The notes beneath the pieces were generated by a model. It did no database searches. It had not been told where the DNA came from and saw nothing but the letters and a program-made list of their open reading frames with translations. DNA of 64,000 nucleotides, taken from positions 1-64,000 of the forward strand of contig CAZNRD010000010.1 in assembly GCA_964575425.1 (NCBI GenBank), written 5' to 3'. Positions 25,476 through 33,695 of the stretch are shown piece after piece; position 1 is the stretch's first letter, and each line of letters begins with the position of its first letter. The translations under genes were made by a program, and so were the position numbers. Source of the stretch: DATEAV01 sp964575425. GTDB taxonomy: Bacteria > Chloroflexota > Anaerolineae > Anaerolineales > E44-bin32.

Positions 25476-25484
25476 TGATATAAT
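25476..25484 (+). promoter_or_regulatory. Extended -10 promoter for the LCP gene
   Basis: TGATATAAT is a perfect extended -10 (TGn-TATAAT) just after the ABC-F stop. A start near 25491 gives a leader of about 28 nt that includes the GAGGAGG ribosome-binding site at 25501-25507. Confidence 0.6.
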
Positions 25485-25518
25485 CCGCCGCTTAAGGCGC
25501 GAGGAGGCTGAGGGCATT

Positions 25519-26946
25519 GTGAGAAGGGCGCGAGCGCAGAGGCGGCAGCTAAGCATGCGGCGAGGGCAATTCCCGGATTGGGTCATCTGGGCCCTGGTCG
25601 CGGGGTTCGCGTTGAGCGCGTTGACGGCTGGCGTGCTCACCTACTCCTCTGTGCGCAGGGCGTTCGCGGCCTGGGATGGCAGTGGGCTGCCGCCGCTCTT
25701 CAGCGCCCCCGGCAATGCAGGGGCCACCTCGGCGGCCGCGCCCACCCAGGGAGTGGGTAACCCCCAGCCGTCTGCCCCTGAATGGAACGGGGTCGACCGG
25801 GTGACCATCCTCATCATGGGCAAGGACTTCCGCGACTGGGAGGCGGGCACCGGCGCCCCGCGCACCGACACCATGATGCTGGTCTCCGTCGACCCGGTCA
25901 GCCGCACGGCGGGGATGATCTCCATCCCACGCGACCTGTGGGTGGAGATCCCCGGCTTTGAACACGAGCGTATCAACACAGCGTACTCGCTCGGCGAGCA
26001 ATTCGACTATCCGGCGTCGGGAGGACATCCTGGGCGAGGGCCCGGCCTGGCCATGCGCACGGTGCAGAACCTGCTCGGGATCCAGATCCAGTTCTATGCC
26101 GTGATCGAATTCTCCGCCTTCGAGCGCATGATCGACGAGATCGGCGGGATTGACGTTCTGGTTCCCGAACGCATGAAGATCTCGCCCATCGGCCGTATGA
26201 GCATGTGGCTCGAAGCCAAGCCCTACCATCTCGACGGCGCAGAGGCCCTGGCCTATGCGCGTGCGCGCGGCACGGAGGGCGGCGATTTCGATCGGGCGCA
26301 GCGTCAGCAGCAGGTGATCCTGGCCATCCGTGACCGGGTCCTGGGCTTTCACAACATCCCCACTCTGGCCGCGCGCGCCCCGGCCCTCTACAACGAACTG
26401 GCCAGAGGTGTTGGCACCAACATGGCTCTGGATCAGATGATCGCGCTTGGGGCCCTGGCCGTCCAAATCCCGCCCGAGGGCATTCGCCGCGGCGTGATCG
26501 GCCCGCCCCAGATGGTGACGCTGGAAGACCTGCCGGACGGCCAGCATGTGCTCCGGCCCGTGCCGGATCAAATCCGGCTGCTGCGAGATGAAATCTTCAC
26601 CCTGAGCGGAGCTGTCGGGCCATCGATCCCGGTGGATGATCCAGCGGCGGCGGCGGCGCAGGAGGCGGCCCGAGTGGCCGTCCGGAACGGCGGCGGCATC
26701 GAGGGCCTCGCCTCACGGACCGCCGAGTTCCTTGGGAGCCACGGCATTAACGTGGTCGAGATTGGCAACGCCGATCGGATGGACCACATCAAGACGATCA
26801 TCATCGACTACACTGGCAATCCCTATACCACGCGCTACCTGATGTCGCTGCTCAATCTCACCCAGAGCCAGATACTCAACCAGACCCTCCCCGACAGCCC
26901 GGTCGACGTGGCCGTCATCGCAGCCGGGGACCTATGGCTGCCTTGA
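25519..26946 (+). CDS. LytR-CpsA-Psr (LCP) family envelope glycopolymer transferase
   Basis: Membrane-anchored LCP protein of 475 residues. A short basic cytosolic start is followed by one membrane helix (about residues 20-40), a Ser/Pro linker, and the LCP domain with GKDFRDW, RTDTMMLVSVDP and ISIPRDLWVEIPG. The basic RARGTEGGDFDRAQRQQQVI, near 250, also matches the family. A LytR C-terminal domain follows (about 385-475). LCP enzymes attach glycopolymers from polyprenyl carriers to the cell wall, so the protein fits an envelope that also has a sortase. The GTG at 25519 is chosen on the GAGGAGG site 11 bases upstream; the ATG at 25555 is an alternative. Confidence 0.9.
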   Translation: MRRARAQRRQLSMRRGQFPDWVIWALVAGFALSALTAGVLTYSSVRRAFAAWDGSGLPPLFSAPGNAGATSAAAPTQGVGNPQPSAPEWNGVDRVTILIMGKDFRDWEAGTGAPRTDTMMLVSVDPVSRTAGMISIPRDLWVEIPGFEHERINTAYSLGEQFDYPASGGHPGRGPGLAMRTVQNLLGIQIQFYAVIEFSAFERMIDEIGGIDVLVPERMKISPIGRMSMWLEAKPYHLDGAEALAYARARGTEGGDFDRAQRQQQVILAIRDRVLGFHNIPTLAARAPALYNELARGVGTNMALDQMIALGALAVQIPPEGIRRGVIGPPQMVTLEDLPDGQHVLRPVPDQIRLLRDEIFTLSGAVGPSIPVDDPAAAAAQEAARVAVRNGGGIEGLASRTAEFLGSHGINVVEIGNADRMDHIKTIIIDYTGNPYTTRYLMSLLNLTQSQILNQTLPDSPVDVAVIAAGDLWLP

Positions 26947-27002
26947 GCCCTGCGCCAGCCCTCAGCCGGTCCCTTTGAACCATCGATGATGACCCGATAG
27001 GC

Positions 27003-27028
27003 GCGCCGGCCGAATGCTCGTCCGGCGC
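27003..27028. terminator. Weak bidirectional hairpin between convergent genes
   Basis: A 7-bp perfect stem (GCGCCGG/CCGGCGC) with a 12-base loop lies between the LCP gene and the convergent unknown gene at 27097. No strong T-run follows in either direction. Confidence 0.35.
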
Positions 27029-27096
27029 TTCTATGAATCCTTCATGGACTCGACGGCGGGGCTGGTGCTTTTCGGGTTGGGAGCAGCCAGGGTGCG

Positions 27097-28587
27097 TCAG
27101 AGCATTCGCAGGCCCATCTGGCCGTCTCTGTCACGGACGTACTCAAACGGGCCCTGCGGTACCTGGGTGTCGAGCACCAGGTGTCCCCGGTCGAGGCAGT
27201 CGAGGGTCACCTCGAATGGCGCCCTGCCCGGCACCCACTTTTCGACGATCACGACGCCGTGGCCGGGCAAGACGGTGAAGACCAAGGGGCGGGGGTCCTC
27301 AGGACACTGGAGAGCGCGGGCGCGGGCGAAGGCCGCCTTGATGCCCTGAGCCTGGGCCGATGTGCCGCAGGACACCAGGTAGTGGAAGTACGGCTGATCC
27401 AGTGGGACATACTCGATGCGTTCGGGCCGAAAGGCGGCCACCCCGCGATGCCCGTGCAGCTTGGAGCGGGCCACCGGCACCCGCCCGCTGAACCCCCAGG
27501 AAGTGCCTGGCTCAATCCTCGGCAGCACACTGTCCATGTCGAACATCTCCAGCGCTTCGGAGGACGGGGGATCGTTGCGCAGCCCCTCGACCTTGCAGAC
27601 GAGGGCGCCGCGCCCGTCGGGGCGCACCCCAACGACCACGGCCAGATCATCCTCGCCGACGCTCCCCTTGTCGATGGGCCGGGCGCTTCCGGTAACGGTG
27701 ATGATCATGGCCTGGAGCTGGGGCTCCCAGGTGCAGAAACAGCCCTCGCTGTACTGGCTGGCCACGACATCCGATACGGCGGGGATGGCAACCAGATCGG
27801 CGATGCGTACCATCTGGCTGAAGAAGCCGCGCTCCCCAAGCTGCTTTCCGGAGCGACACATGGCGGCCGGCGTTTCCAGCTCCTGCCAGAGACGGCGAGA
27901 AATCTGCCCCTCGACGACGCGATGTTGGCTGACCTCCTCAGTGCTCACGGACGTGGCGATTCGCAGGACGACGTCGCGGTAGAGGTCGGCGGGGGCCTCG
28001 GCTCGGGAACAGGGGTGTGCCCCGACCAGGTCGAAGTGGTACACCTCCTGCGGATGCCCGTCGCCGACGATCAGCAGGACACGGATGCACTTCGCCTGCG
28101 CCTGTACCAGGCGCTCCAGGGCCAGGATCGGGCCACCGCGGCGTCCCTGGTCGAACAGGGTCCGGTACGCCTGTGGTGCCAGGCCCGGGAAGTCGTAGTC
28201 GGCTGGGTCGGGCGTGTCCTTGGAGAGGATCAACTCGAAGCGGTTCAGGTTCTGGCGGAAAGTGGCGGGGGCGACGTGGATCAAGGTGATGACGGTGGGG
28301 GTGGGGGTGAGGTGATAGCGCCTGCGCGCGCTGAACAGCGGCGCCTGTCGCCAGTCTAGAGGTTCCCCAAAGCGGGCGCTGGTGAGTAGCACGTCAGTCT
28401 CGTCGGTGGGTGCGGGCTGGACCTTATGGCCGAGCAGGCGGAAGGTTTCTGCCAGGTCGCGACAGAACTCCTCGAGCAGCGGGGTCATCGGGCCGAGGGC
28501 GAAGGCGACCTTGACGGGGCGCAGCCACGGATGGACGGGAATGGCGCTGGCGGCGGTGCGAGTGGGCGAGGAAGGGCCTAATCGCAT
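27097..28587 (-). CDS. Conserved-looking protein of unknown function
   Basis: Protein of 496 residues that I cannot place in a family. It has no signal peptide or membrane segment. The opening VKVAFALGPMTPLLEEFCRDL looks like the first strand and helix of an alpha/beta fold. Regular alternation of hydrophobic and charged residues, and the His/Asp-containing stretch VGDGHPQEVYHFDLVGAHP, suggest an enzyme. Cys residues are frequent (GCFCTWEPQ, MCRSGKQ) but form no clear CxxC site. The ATG at 28587 lies two bases after the stop of the dehydrogenase gene, so the two are co-transcribed. It ends the six-gene operon that starts at 32449. Confidence 0.75.
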   Translation of the reverse strand: MRLGPSSPTRTAASAIPVHPWLRPVKVAFALGPMTPLLEEFCRDLAETFRLLGHKVQPAPTDETDVLLTSARFGEPLDWRQAPLFSARRRYHLTPTPTVITLIHVAPATFRQNLNRFELILSKDTPDPADYDFPGLAPQAYRTLFDQGRRGGPILALERLVQAQAKCIRVLLIVGDGHPQEVYHFDLVGAHPCSRAEAPADLYRDVVLRIATSVSTEEVSQHRVVEGQISRRLWQELETPAAMCRSGKQLGERGFFSQMVRIADLVAIPAVSDVVASQYSEGCFCTWEPQLQAMIITVTGSARPIDKGSVGEDDLAVVVGVRPDGRGALVCKVEGLRNDPPSSEALEMFDMDSVLPRIEPGTSWGFSGRVPVARSKLHGHRGVAAFRPERIEYVPLDQPYFHYLVSCGTSAQAQGIKAAFARARALQCPEDPRPLVFTVLPGHGVVIVEKWVPGRAPFEVTLDCLDRGHLVLDTQVPQGPFEYVRDRDGQMGLRML

Positions 28588-28589
28588 CG

Positions 28590-29813
28590 TCAGTCGAAGG
28601 CGAACACAGCCTTGATCATTCGGTGCCGGCCGCGCGCGCTGGCCATCGCCAGAGCCCGGCGGTACTCGTCCAAACCGAACCGATTGGTCACCAGGGAGGA
28701 GAGATCGACCTCGCGCCGGGCAATCTTGTCGAGAGCCAGGTCGAACGTGCGAATCGTGCGGCCGTCGAGGGTCTCGACAGCGTAGATGTAGGCGCCGAGG
28801 AGGCGCAGTTCGTTGAGCCAGATGGGAGTCCAATCGACGCCGCGCAGGAGGCCGGCCAGGCCAACCAGGACGACGGTGCCGCCGCTGCGGGCCAGGCGCA
28901 GGCTGTCGTCGACGCTGCTGTCACTGCCGACGCACTCGTAGACGACGTCGACCCCGCCGACGACGACAGGCTTTCCGAGGATCGGTTTGTGGACGGAGGC
29001 GCCGGTGGCTTCGGCCACGGAGCGATACAGGTTATTTCCCTCGAGGCGGATGACCTTGTCGGCGCCGAAGGCTTCGGCCCTCTCGGCCTGGAAGTCGTGC
29101 CGGGCCGTGACGAGGACACGGGCGCGGCAGCCAAGCGCGCGCAGGGCCGCCAGCGTGCACAGGCCGATCGCCCCCGCGCCCAGGATCAGCACTGTGTCGT
29201 GGTCAGCCGGCATGCTGCGCAGCGCCGCGTGCAGCCCAACGGCGAAAGGCTCGATCATTAGCGCGTTCTCGTCGCTGACCGCATCGGGCACGCGAAAGAG
29301 CTGGGAGCGATGGGCGACGAAGAAGGGGCTCCAACTCCCGCCGACGTCGCGGCAGGAGCCGAGCTGCAAGCCGGCGGAGAGCGGCCCCCGGGTGAAATGG
29401 AGACAGAGGGACGTTTCGCCCCGGAGGCAGTGTTGGCATGGGGGCTCAATGCCGCGCGCGGCGCAGGCAAGGGTGGGCTCAATGACGACGCGATCTCCGG
29501 GGCGGAAGTCCGGGACGTCGGTTCCGACTTCGGCAAGGGTGCCGACGTTCTCGTGGCCCAGCGTGAAGGGGAAGGAGACAAAGGCGGAGAGTGCCGGGCT
29601 GTCGTGAAGGCGGATGGTGTTCAGGTCGCTGCCGCAGATGCCTCCGTAGCGGGTGCGAACCTTCACCCATTGAGGTCCTGGCAGCGCTGGCTCGGGGACA
29701 TCGCGGCAGCGGAGGAGGGACAGGGGTCCCCAGAAGGCGCTCCTATGGAATGCGCCGAGCACTTTGGTGGCCGCGTAGCGGGGGATGCTGTCGTCGAACT
29801 GCAGGGCCTGCAT
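28590..29813 (-). CDS. Zinc-dependent medium-chain alcohol/sorbitol dehydrogenase-like protein
   Basis: Medium-chain dehydrogenase/reductase of 407 residues. The GroES-like N-terminal domain has the catalytic-zinc Cys in YGGICGSDL and the GHENVGTL His-Glu pair. The structural-zinc lobe is partly modified (CAARGIEPPCQHCLRGETSLC). The Rossmann cofactor fold opens with VLILGAGAIGLCTLAALRALG. Such enzymes oxidise alcohols or polyols with NAD(P). The long N-terminus (about 50 residues before the core) is unusual. It lies 35 bp after the PAP2 gene and 2 bp before the unknown gene, so substrate and partners should be sought within this operon. Confidence 0.87.
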   Translation of the reverse strand: MQALQFDDSIPRYAATKVLGAFHRSAFWGPLSLLRCRDVPEPALPGPQWVKVRTRYGGICGSDLNTIRLHDSPALSAFVSFPFTLGHENVGTLAEVGTDVPDFRPGDRVVIEPTLACAARGIEPPCQHCLRGETSLCLHFTRGPLSAGLQLGSCRDVGGSWSPFFVAHRSQLFRVPDAVSDENALMIEPFAVGLHAALRSMPADHDTVLILGAGAIGLCTLAALRALGCRARVLVTARHDFQAERAEAFGADKVIRLEGNNLYRSVAEATGASVHKPILGKPVVVGGVDVVYECVGSDSSVDDSLRLARSGGTVVLVGLAGLLRGVDWTPIWLNELRLLGAYIYAVETLDGRTIRTFDLALDKIARREVDLSSLVTNRFGLDEYRRALAMASARGRHRMIKAVFAFD

Positions 29814-29848
29814 CGTGGGCCTCGGGGGGATCGGTCTTCAGCGGATGC

Positions 29849-30364
29849 CTAGGTGGGGATGATGAGAGCAGCTGCGGCCGCTGCCAGGCCGAGCGCAGTG
29901 CCGGCGACCACGTCGGAGAGGTAGTGCAGCCCCATGGCGACGCGGGAGAGCGAGACCAGAGGTGCCCAGGGAATGAGCAGCAGGGCCAGCCAGGGAGGGC
30001 CCCAGGCCGTGACCAGGGTGGCGAGCAAGATTGCGCGCGCAGCGTGGCCGGAAGGAAAGGAATGCGGGTCGGTGGCGCGATAGATGCTGCCCCAACTGCC
30101 TTCGGGCCTGCGCCGGCGCACGAGAAGCTTGATGGCCAGGACAAGCGCGGCCAGGGCAGCGATGGCGACGAACAGGCGAGCAGACCAGGCCCTGGCGTCG
30201 GCGTCGCCGGTGATCCACACCAGGAGCAGGCCCAGGCCCCAGAACCACGAATCGCCCGAATGGGCGGCGACGGCCGCCAGCGTGCGGACTGGCCCAGCGC
30301 GTTCGGGCAGACGAAGCTGCTGGGTCCAGCGGATGTCGGCTTCGATCCAGGACTGCAGTTTCAT
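29849..30364 (-). CDS. PAP2 superfamily membrane phosphatase
   Basis: Membrane phosphatase of 171 residues with about five hydrophobic segments. The three-part acid-phosphatase signature is intact: KLLVRRRRP, then PSGHAARAI, then SRVAMGLHYLSDVVAG with the catalytic His and its partner Asp. Members dephosphorylate phosphatidate, phosphatidylglycerol phosphate or undecaprenyl pyrophosphate at the outer membrane face. The ATG shares one base with the stop of the nucleotidyltransferase gene (TGATG), so the genes are coupled. This suggests a shared pathway, perhaps a phosphorylated lipid or sugar. Confidence 0.88.
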   Translation of the reverse strand: MKLQSWIEADIRWTQQLRLPERAGPVRTLAAVAAHSGDSWFWGLGLLLVWITGDADARAWSARLFVAIAALAALVLAIKLLVRRRRPEGSWGSIYRATDPHSFPSGHAARAILLATLVTAWGPPWLALLLIPWAPLVSLSRVAMGLHYLSDVVAGTALGLAAAAAALIIPT

Positions 30365-31140
30365 CAGGCTGGCTGCATCCGGGCGGCCAGATCGCGGCGC
30401 AGGATTTCCAGCTGGTGTGGCTTATCGACGTCCATGCCGACCTCCGGAAAAGGGCACAGGATGACTCTGCCGCGCAGCTTCAACCGGCGGCTGATCATGG
30501 TCTCGGCGCGCTGCAAGCTGAGCTGCCGCACCAGGAGCAGGAGGAAAACGTCGAGGCCGACCAGCGCGGCCTGCTTCATGGCATTCTTGCGGGCCGCGAT
30601 GATTCTCTCCCAGAAGTCCTTCTCGGCCGCCAAACCTGTGCGGAACACGTTCATGTCGCCGCCGCAGACCTCACGGTCCTTCAGGCGGACGTAGGAGCGG
30701 CGCGACCCCGGGAAGCGCTCTTCCATTCGCTGACGTTCGATGACGCAGTAGTACAGATCGTGGCGAGTCTGCATCGTGGTCTCGATCGTCCAATCGACGA
30801 TCGGTGGCGTGATGGCAGGGATGTCGCCGGCCACGCTGAGCGTGTACTCGGCCTGGGGGTTGAGTTCCATCAGCCGGCGGAGTCCCCCTTCAAGGTTGGC
30901 CAGCAGGTCGCCGAAACTGGGGACGAAGTCCGTGGGTTTGCTGCAGTGCACGCCGCAGTCGGGAGGCAGGCCCACGATGACCACCTGCTCAACGTGCCTG
31001 GCCTCCCCCAGAGCATCCAGTACCCACTGCACCATGGGCTTGCCGGCGATGTCGAGAAGGGCCTTGGGTTTGCCTTGTGTCTCATCGTAGAGCGGCTCAC
31101 CGGGTTCTGGGATACCCCCAGCGGTCACCAGAGCATCCAT
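30364..31140 (-). CDS. MobA/GlmU-like nucleotidyltransferase domain protein
   Basis: GT-A-fold NTP transferase of 258 residues. It opens with MDALVTAGGIPEPGEPLYDE, a variant of the usual (L/V)xAGGxGxR loop, followed by KPKALLDIAGKPMVQWVLDAL. The metal-binding region TLSVAGDIPAI has the expected Asp. A late VGMDVDKPHQLEIL resembles the terminal block of the MobA-like family. The nucleotide and the acceptor are not deducible, though sugar-phosphate or polyol-phosphate cytidylyl or guanylyl transfer is typical. The ATG at 31140 follows CAGGAGG. One base overlaps the PAP2 start. Confidence 0.83.
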   Translation of the reverse strand: MDALVTAGGIPEPGEPLYDETQGKPKALLDIAGKPMVQWVLDALGEARHVEQVVIVGLPPDCGVHCSKPTDFVPSFGDLLANLEGGLRRLMELNPQAEYTLSVAGDIPAITPPIVDWTIETTMQTRHDLYYCVIERQRMEERFPGSRRSYVRLKDREVCGGDMNVFRTGLAAEKDFWERIIAARKNAMKQAALVGLDVFLLLLVRQLSLQRAETMISRRLKLRGRVILCPFPEVGMDVDKPHQLEILRRDLAARMQPA

Positions 31141-31177
31141 GCTCGCCTCCTGAGGGACGTGGGCCGTGTCGTCCAAT

Positions 31178-31540
31178 TCATGGCGGTTCCTCTCCGCTGG
31201 GTGGTGACCAGCCGAAGACGTTCAGGTCGATGCGGTCACTCTCGCCGAAGATAACCCCTTCGCGCTCCAGAAGGTTGCGCTGGAGCTGCGGTCCGCGGCC
31301 GGGCCGGGAGCTGATGCGGCCCTGGGAGTTGACCACGCGCTGCCATGGCAAGCTGTCCGGGCAGCGGGCCATGGCTTGGCCCACCCAGCGAGCGCGGAGA
31401 TGACTATAGGCAATCCAGGTGATGCCCGCGGGCGGCGGGATGAGGGCGGCGATGCTGCCGTACGTCATCACCCGGCCAGGTGGAATGCCGCCGACAATGG
31501 CGTAGACCCGATGGCAGAACTCTTCGGACACTCTGACCAT
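31178..31540 (-). CDS. atl: Alkyltransferase-like (ATL) DNA-repair protein
   Basis: Protein of 120 residues with the C-terminal DNA-binding domain of O6-alkylguanine alkyltransferases: VYAIVGGIPPGRVMTYGSIA, then the helix-turn-helix region and RVVNSQGRIS. In the alkyltransferase active site PCHRV, the catalytic Cys is replaced by Trp: LPWQRVV at residues 64-70 (W66). This marks an ATL protein, which binds alkylated guanine without removing the alkyl group and recruits nucleotide excision repair. It is well conserved otherwise. It lies 9 bp after the quinate dehydrogenase-like gene in the operon. Confidence 0.88.
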   Translation of the reverse strand: MVRVSEEFCHRVYAIVGGIPPGRVMTYGSIAALIPPPAGITWIAYSHLRARWVGQAMARCPDSLPWQRVVNSQGRISSRPGRGPQLQRNLLEREGVIFGESDRIDLNVFGWSPPSGEEPP

Positions 31541-31549
31541 GAGCAGGGG

Positions 31550-32449
31550 TCAGTTCAGCTCCAGCAGTTGGGGCTCGAGGTCGAGAGCCTCGAGCATTTC
31601 TTCGAGCTCTGGCCGCGTCAGCGCCCGTCCCTTGCCGGAGGCAGCGATCAGGGCCGCTTCCATCACGTTGGTGCCAAAGGAACGGCTTTCCAGCCGAGGG
31701 GTTGAGGTGACCAGGTACCTGGCGCCGGCCTGGCGGAAGAGGTCGACGTCCTCGGTCGTTGTGGTGTTTGTGACGATGACCTTTCCGTCAAGGCGATCGG
31801 GCATGAACCGCTTGACGTAATGGACGTCGCCAGCGATGACCTTGGCCCAGGCGTAGTACTTCGACCACTTCGGCGTCCGCTTCTCCTGTTTCTCGCCGGT
31901 CGGGTAGACCCATTCGAAGGGCAGCCGGCCGGCGATGGGCATAAGCAGCGCGGCCAGGACCTTGAGGCCGCGGCGGCTGTGCAGGGGGATGGGGAGACCC
32001 AGGGCAAACATCAAGTCTCCAAACACGCACTCGTAGCCTGCCTCGTAGAAGGACATGGCCATGCCCCAGCGGTCGGCGCCGGAGGTAATGAGGGCGCGGC
32101 GCGGCTGGAGGAAGCTGCCGAGCTTGCGGTCGAGGAACGAGGCGAGGCGGCCCTCGAGAGTATTCTTCAGGCCGGCCCCGTCGACGATCGGGGTCTGGCG
32201 GACAAAGCGCACCATCGGCCGCACCGAGTACAGCGGGTAGAACTTGTCGTCGACCATCAGCCCGAGGTCGGCGCCGCCGACGCCGAAGGCGTCCACCTTG
32301 CCATCCAGTTCCTGGTAGAGCCGGGCGGCCTTCTCCATATCGCCGTCGGTGCCGATCCGCTCGAGGCGAACCCGCTCGCCCAGGAGGTTGATCTCGACAA
32401 TCTTGTCGCGCCGGGACGATCCGATGCTGATGCTCACGGCCCGTTTCAT
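31550..32449 (-). CDS. Chloroflexota-type 'quinate 5-dehydrogenase'-like protein
   Basis: Protein of 299 residues that resembles a family annotated as quinate 5-dehydrogenase in Chloroflexota. Features include KRAVSISIGSSRRDK at the start, VDAFGVGGADLGLMVDDKFY near 55, and VTNTTTTEDVDLFRQAGARYLVTSTPR near 235, with no classic shikimate-dehydrogenase motif visible. It lacks membrane segments. The annotation is from memory of the family and the activity is not proved, so the true reaction may differ. It is the first gene of the operon, with a good promoter 28 bp upstream and GAGGAAGG ahead of the ATG. Confidence 0.7.
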   Translation of the reverse strand: MKRAVSISIGSSRRDKIVEINLLGERVRLERIGTDGDMEKAARLYQELDGKVDAFGVGGADLGLMVDDKFYPLYSVRPMVRFVRQTPIVDGAGLKNTLEGRLASFLDRKLGSFLQPRRALITSGADRWGMAMSFYEAGYECVFGDLMFALGLPIPLHSRRGLKVLAALLMPIAGRLPFEWVYPTGEKQEKRTPKWSKYYAWAKVIAGDVHYVKRFMPDRLDGKVIVTNTTTTEDVDLFRQAGARYLVTSTPRLESRSFGTNVMEAALIAASGKGRALTRPELEEMLEALDLEPQLLELN

Positions 32450-32476
32450 GATGGTCCTTCCTCTCGGAGGTCGCAG

Positions 32477-32505
32477 ACTCTACACCTGCGACGCTTCTCG
32501 GTCAA
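32477..32505 (-). promoter_or_regulatory. Sigma70-type promoter for the 32.4-27.1 kb operon
   Basis: On the minus strand TTGACC (32505-32500), a 17-base spacer and TAGAGT (32482-32477) give a near-consensus promoter 28 bp before the quinate dehydrogenase-like gene. Confidence 0.65.
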
Positions 32506-32588
32506 CCAGAACCCCGTCAGGCGGCGCTGGTCTCGCCGGCAATCAGCGGCTCGTTGCCGCGGCAGCGACGCCATTCGGGCCAGCGGTG

Positions 32589-32759
32589 CGCCATCCGGAG
32601 CAGCGCCAGCAGGCAGCCGATGCCGCGGCCCCTTGAGGCTGTGGACCGGCTGGTAAGCCGATTGGCATGCCGCAGAGTGGCCGCCGCGTGCGTCTGATTG
32701 CCGGCGATGGAGGTCAGCATTCCGGACCAGAGCATGGGAAAGCGGCGGTGACGGAGGGT
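32589..32759 (-). pseudogene. N-terminal remnant of an MFS transporter
   Basis: The minus-strand frame reads LRHRRFPMLWSGMLTSIAGN followed by QTHAAATLRHANRLTSRSTA. This matches the conserved N-terminus of DHA-type MFS exporters, which usually begin LRHRxFRLLWxGQLIS. No membrane protein follows: after LLRMAHR the frame becomes polar and stops at 32517. The remainder of a normal 400-residue transporter is absent. It fills the gap between the quinate dehydrogenase-like gene and nadE. I read it as decayed; the similarity is by eye only. Confidence 0.4.
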
Positions 32760-32803
32760 GGGTGGGATGAAGACGGGCCTCGGGAACGGGGGGAGTGCAG
32801 GGC

Positions 32804-33640
32804 TCACGTGCCCCAATCTCTTGGGTAGAGGAAGTCGTAGCCCACGGTGCGGTTGCTGAGCTTGGCAATGGGGGGCATGAGGCGCTTGAACTGGCTTCGT
32901 CGGATGCGCTCCAGGACGCCCTCGACAAAGGCGCGATCGAAGCCGGCGTCAACGCACGCCTGGGGCGAGTAGCGGCCGTCGACCAGGAGCAGCAGCAGCC
33001 GATCGACTTCGTCGTAGGTGAAGCCCAGTTCGCCTTCATCGGTCTGGTCGAGCCAGAGTTCGGCCGAGGGCGGCTTGGCGATGATCTCCTGTGGGACGCC
33101 GAGAGCGCGCGCCAGCTGACGCACCTGGGTCTTGTAGAGATCGCCCAGCGGGTTGATGGCGCAGGCGGCGTCGCCGAACTGGGTGGTGTAGCCCAGCAGG
33201 ATCTCGGTCTTGTTGCCCGTGCCGATCACCAGGCCGCGCGTTGCTGCCGACTGATCGTAGAGCACGATCATGCGCGCCCGGGCCATGGCATTGCCGCGGC
33301 GCACCCGATCGGCGTCGGGGTATCGCTCAAACAGCGGATCGACCAGGTCGGTGATCGGGATGGTGATCGACTGCACCCCGGTGGCTTCAATGACGCGCTG
33401 CGCATGTTCGAGAGATTCGGGCGGCGAGGTCTTGTAGGGCATGCGCACGGCGAGGACGTCGTCCGGCCCGAGGGCTTCGGCTGTCAGGTAGCAGGTGACT
33501 GCCGAGTCGAGCCCACCGGAGAGCCCCACCACGCCCCGTTCGAAGCCAGCGCGGCGCACCTCGCTGCGCACGAAATCGACCAGGATGCGGTGCGCCAGAT
33601 CGGTGTTGATCTCCAGTGTGAGGTGGTTGTCAGAGGTCAT
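32804..33640 (-). CDS. nadE: NAD+ synthetase (synthetase domain only)
   Basis: Cytoplasmic enzyme that amidates deamido-NAD+ to NAD+. The PP-loop is SGGLDSA (residues 41-47), and GTGNKTEILLGYTTQFGDAA and NPLGDLYKTQVRQLARALGVP are diagnostic. At 278 residues it is the stand-alone synthetase form, without the N-terminal glutaminase domain of the long form. A glutaminase-like nitrilase gene lies 55 bp upstream in the same operon and probably supplies ammonia. The ATG at 33640 follows AAGGTGAAGC. Confidence 0.95.
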   Translation of the reverse strand: MTSDNHLTLEINTDLAHRILVDFVRSEVRRAGFERGVVGLSGGLDSAVTCYLTAEALGPDDVLAVRMPYKTSPPESLEHAQRVIEATGVQSITIPITDLVDPLFERYPDADRVRRGNAMARARMIVLYDQSAATRGLVIGTGNKTEILLGYTTQFGDAACAINPLGDLYKTQVRQLARALGVPQEIIAKPPSAELWLDQTDEGELGFTYDEVDRLLLLLVDGRYSPQACVDAGFDRAFVEGVLERIRRSQFKRLMPPIAKLSNRTVGYDFLYPRDWGT

Positions 33641-33695
33641 GCTTCACCTTCGGGCTCTCGCGTTCGTCATCGGGCGTGCAGTCCCGGGGGACGCT

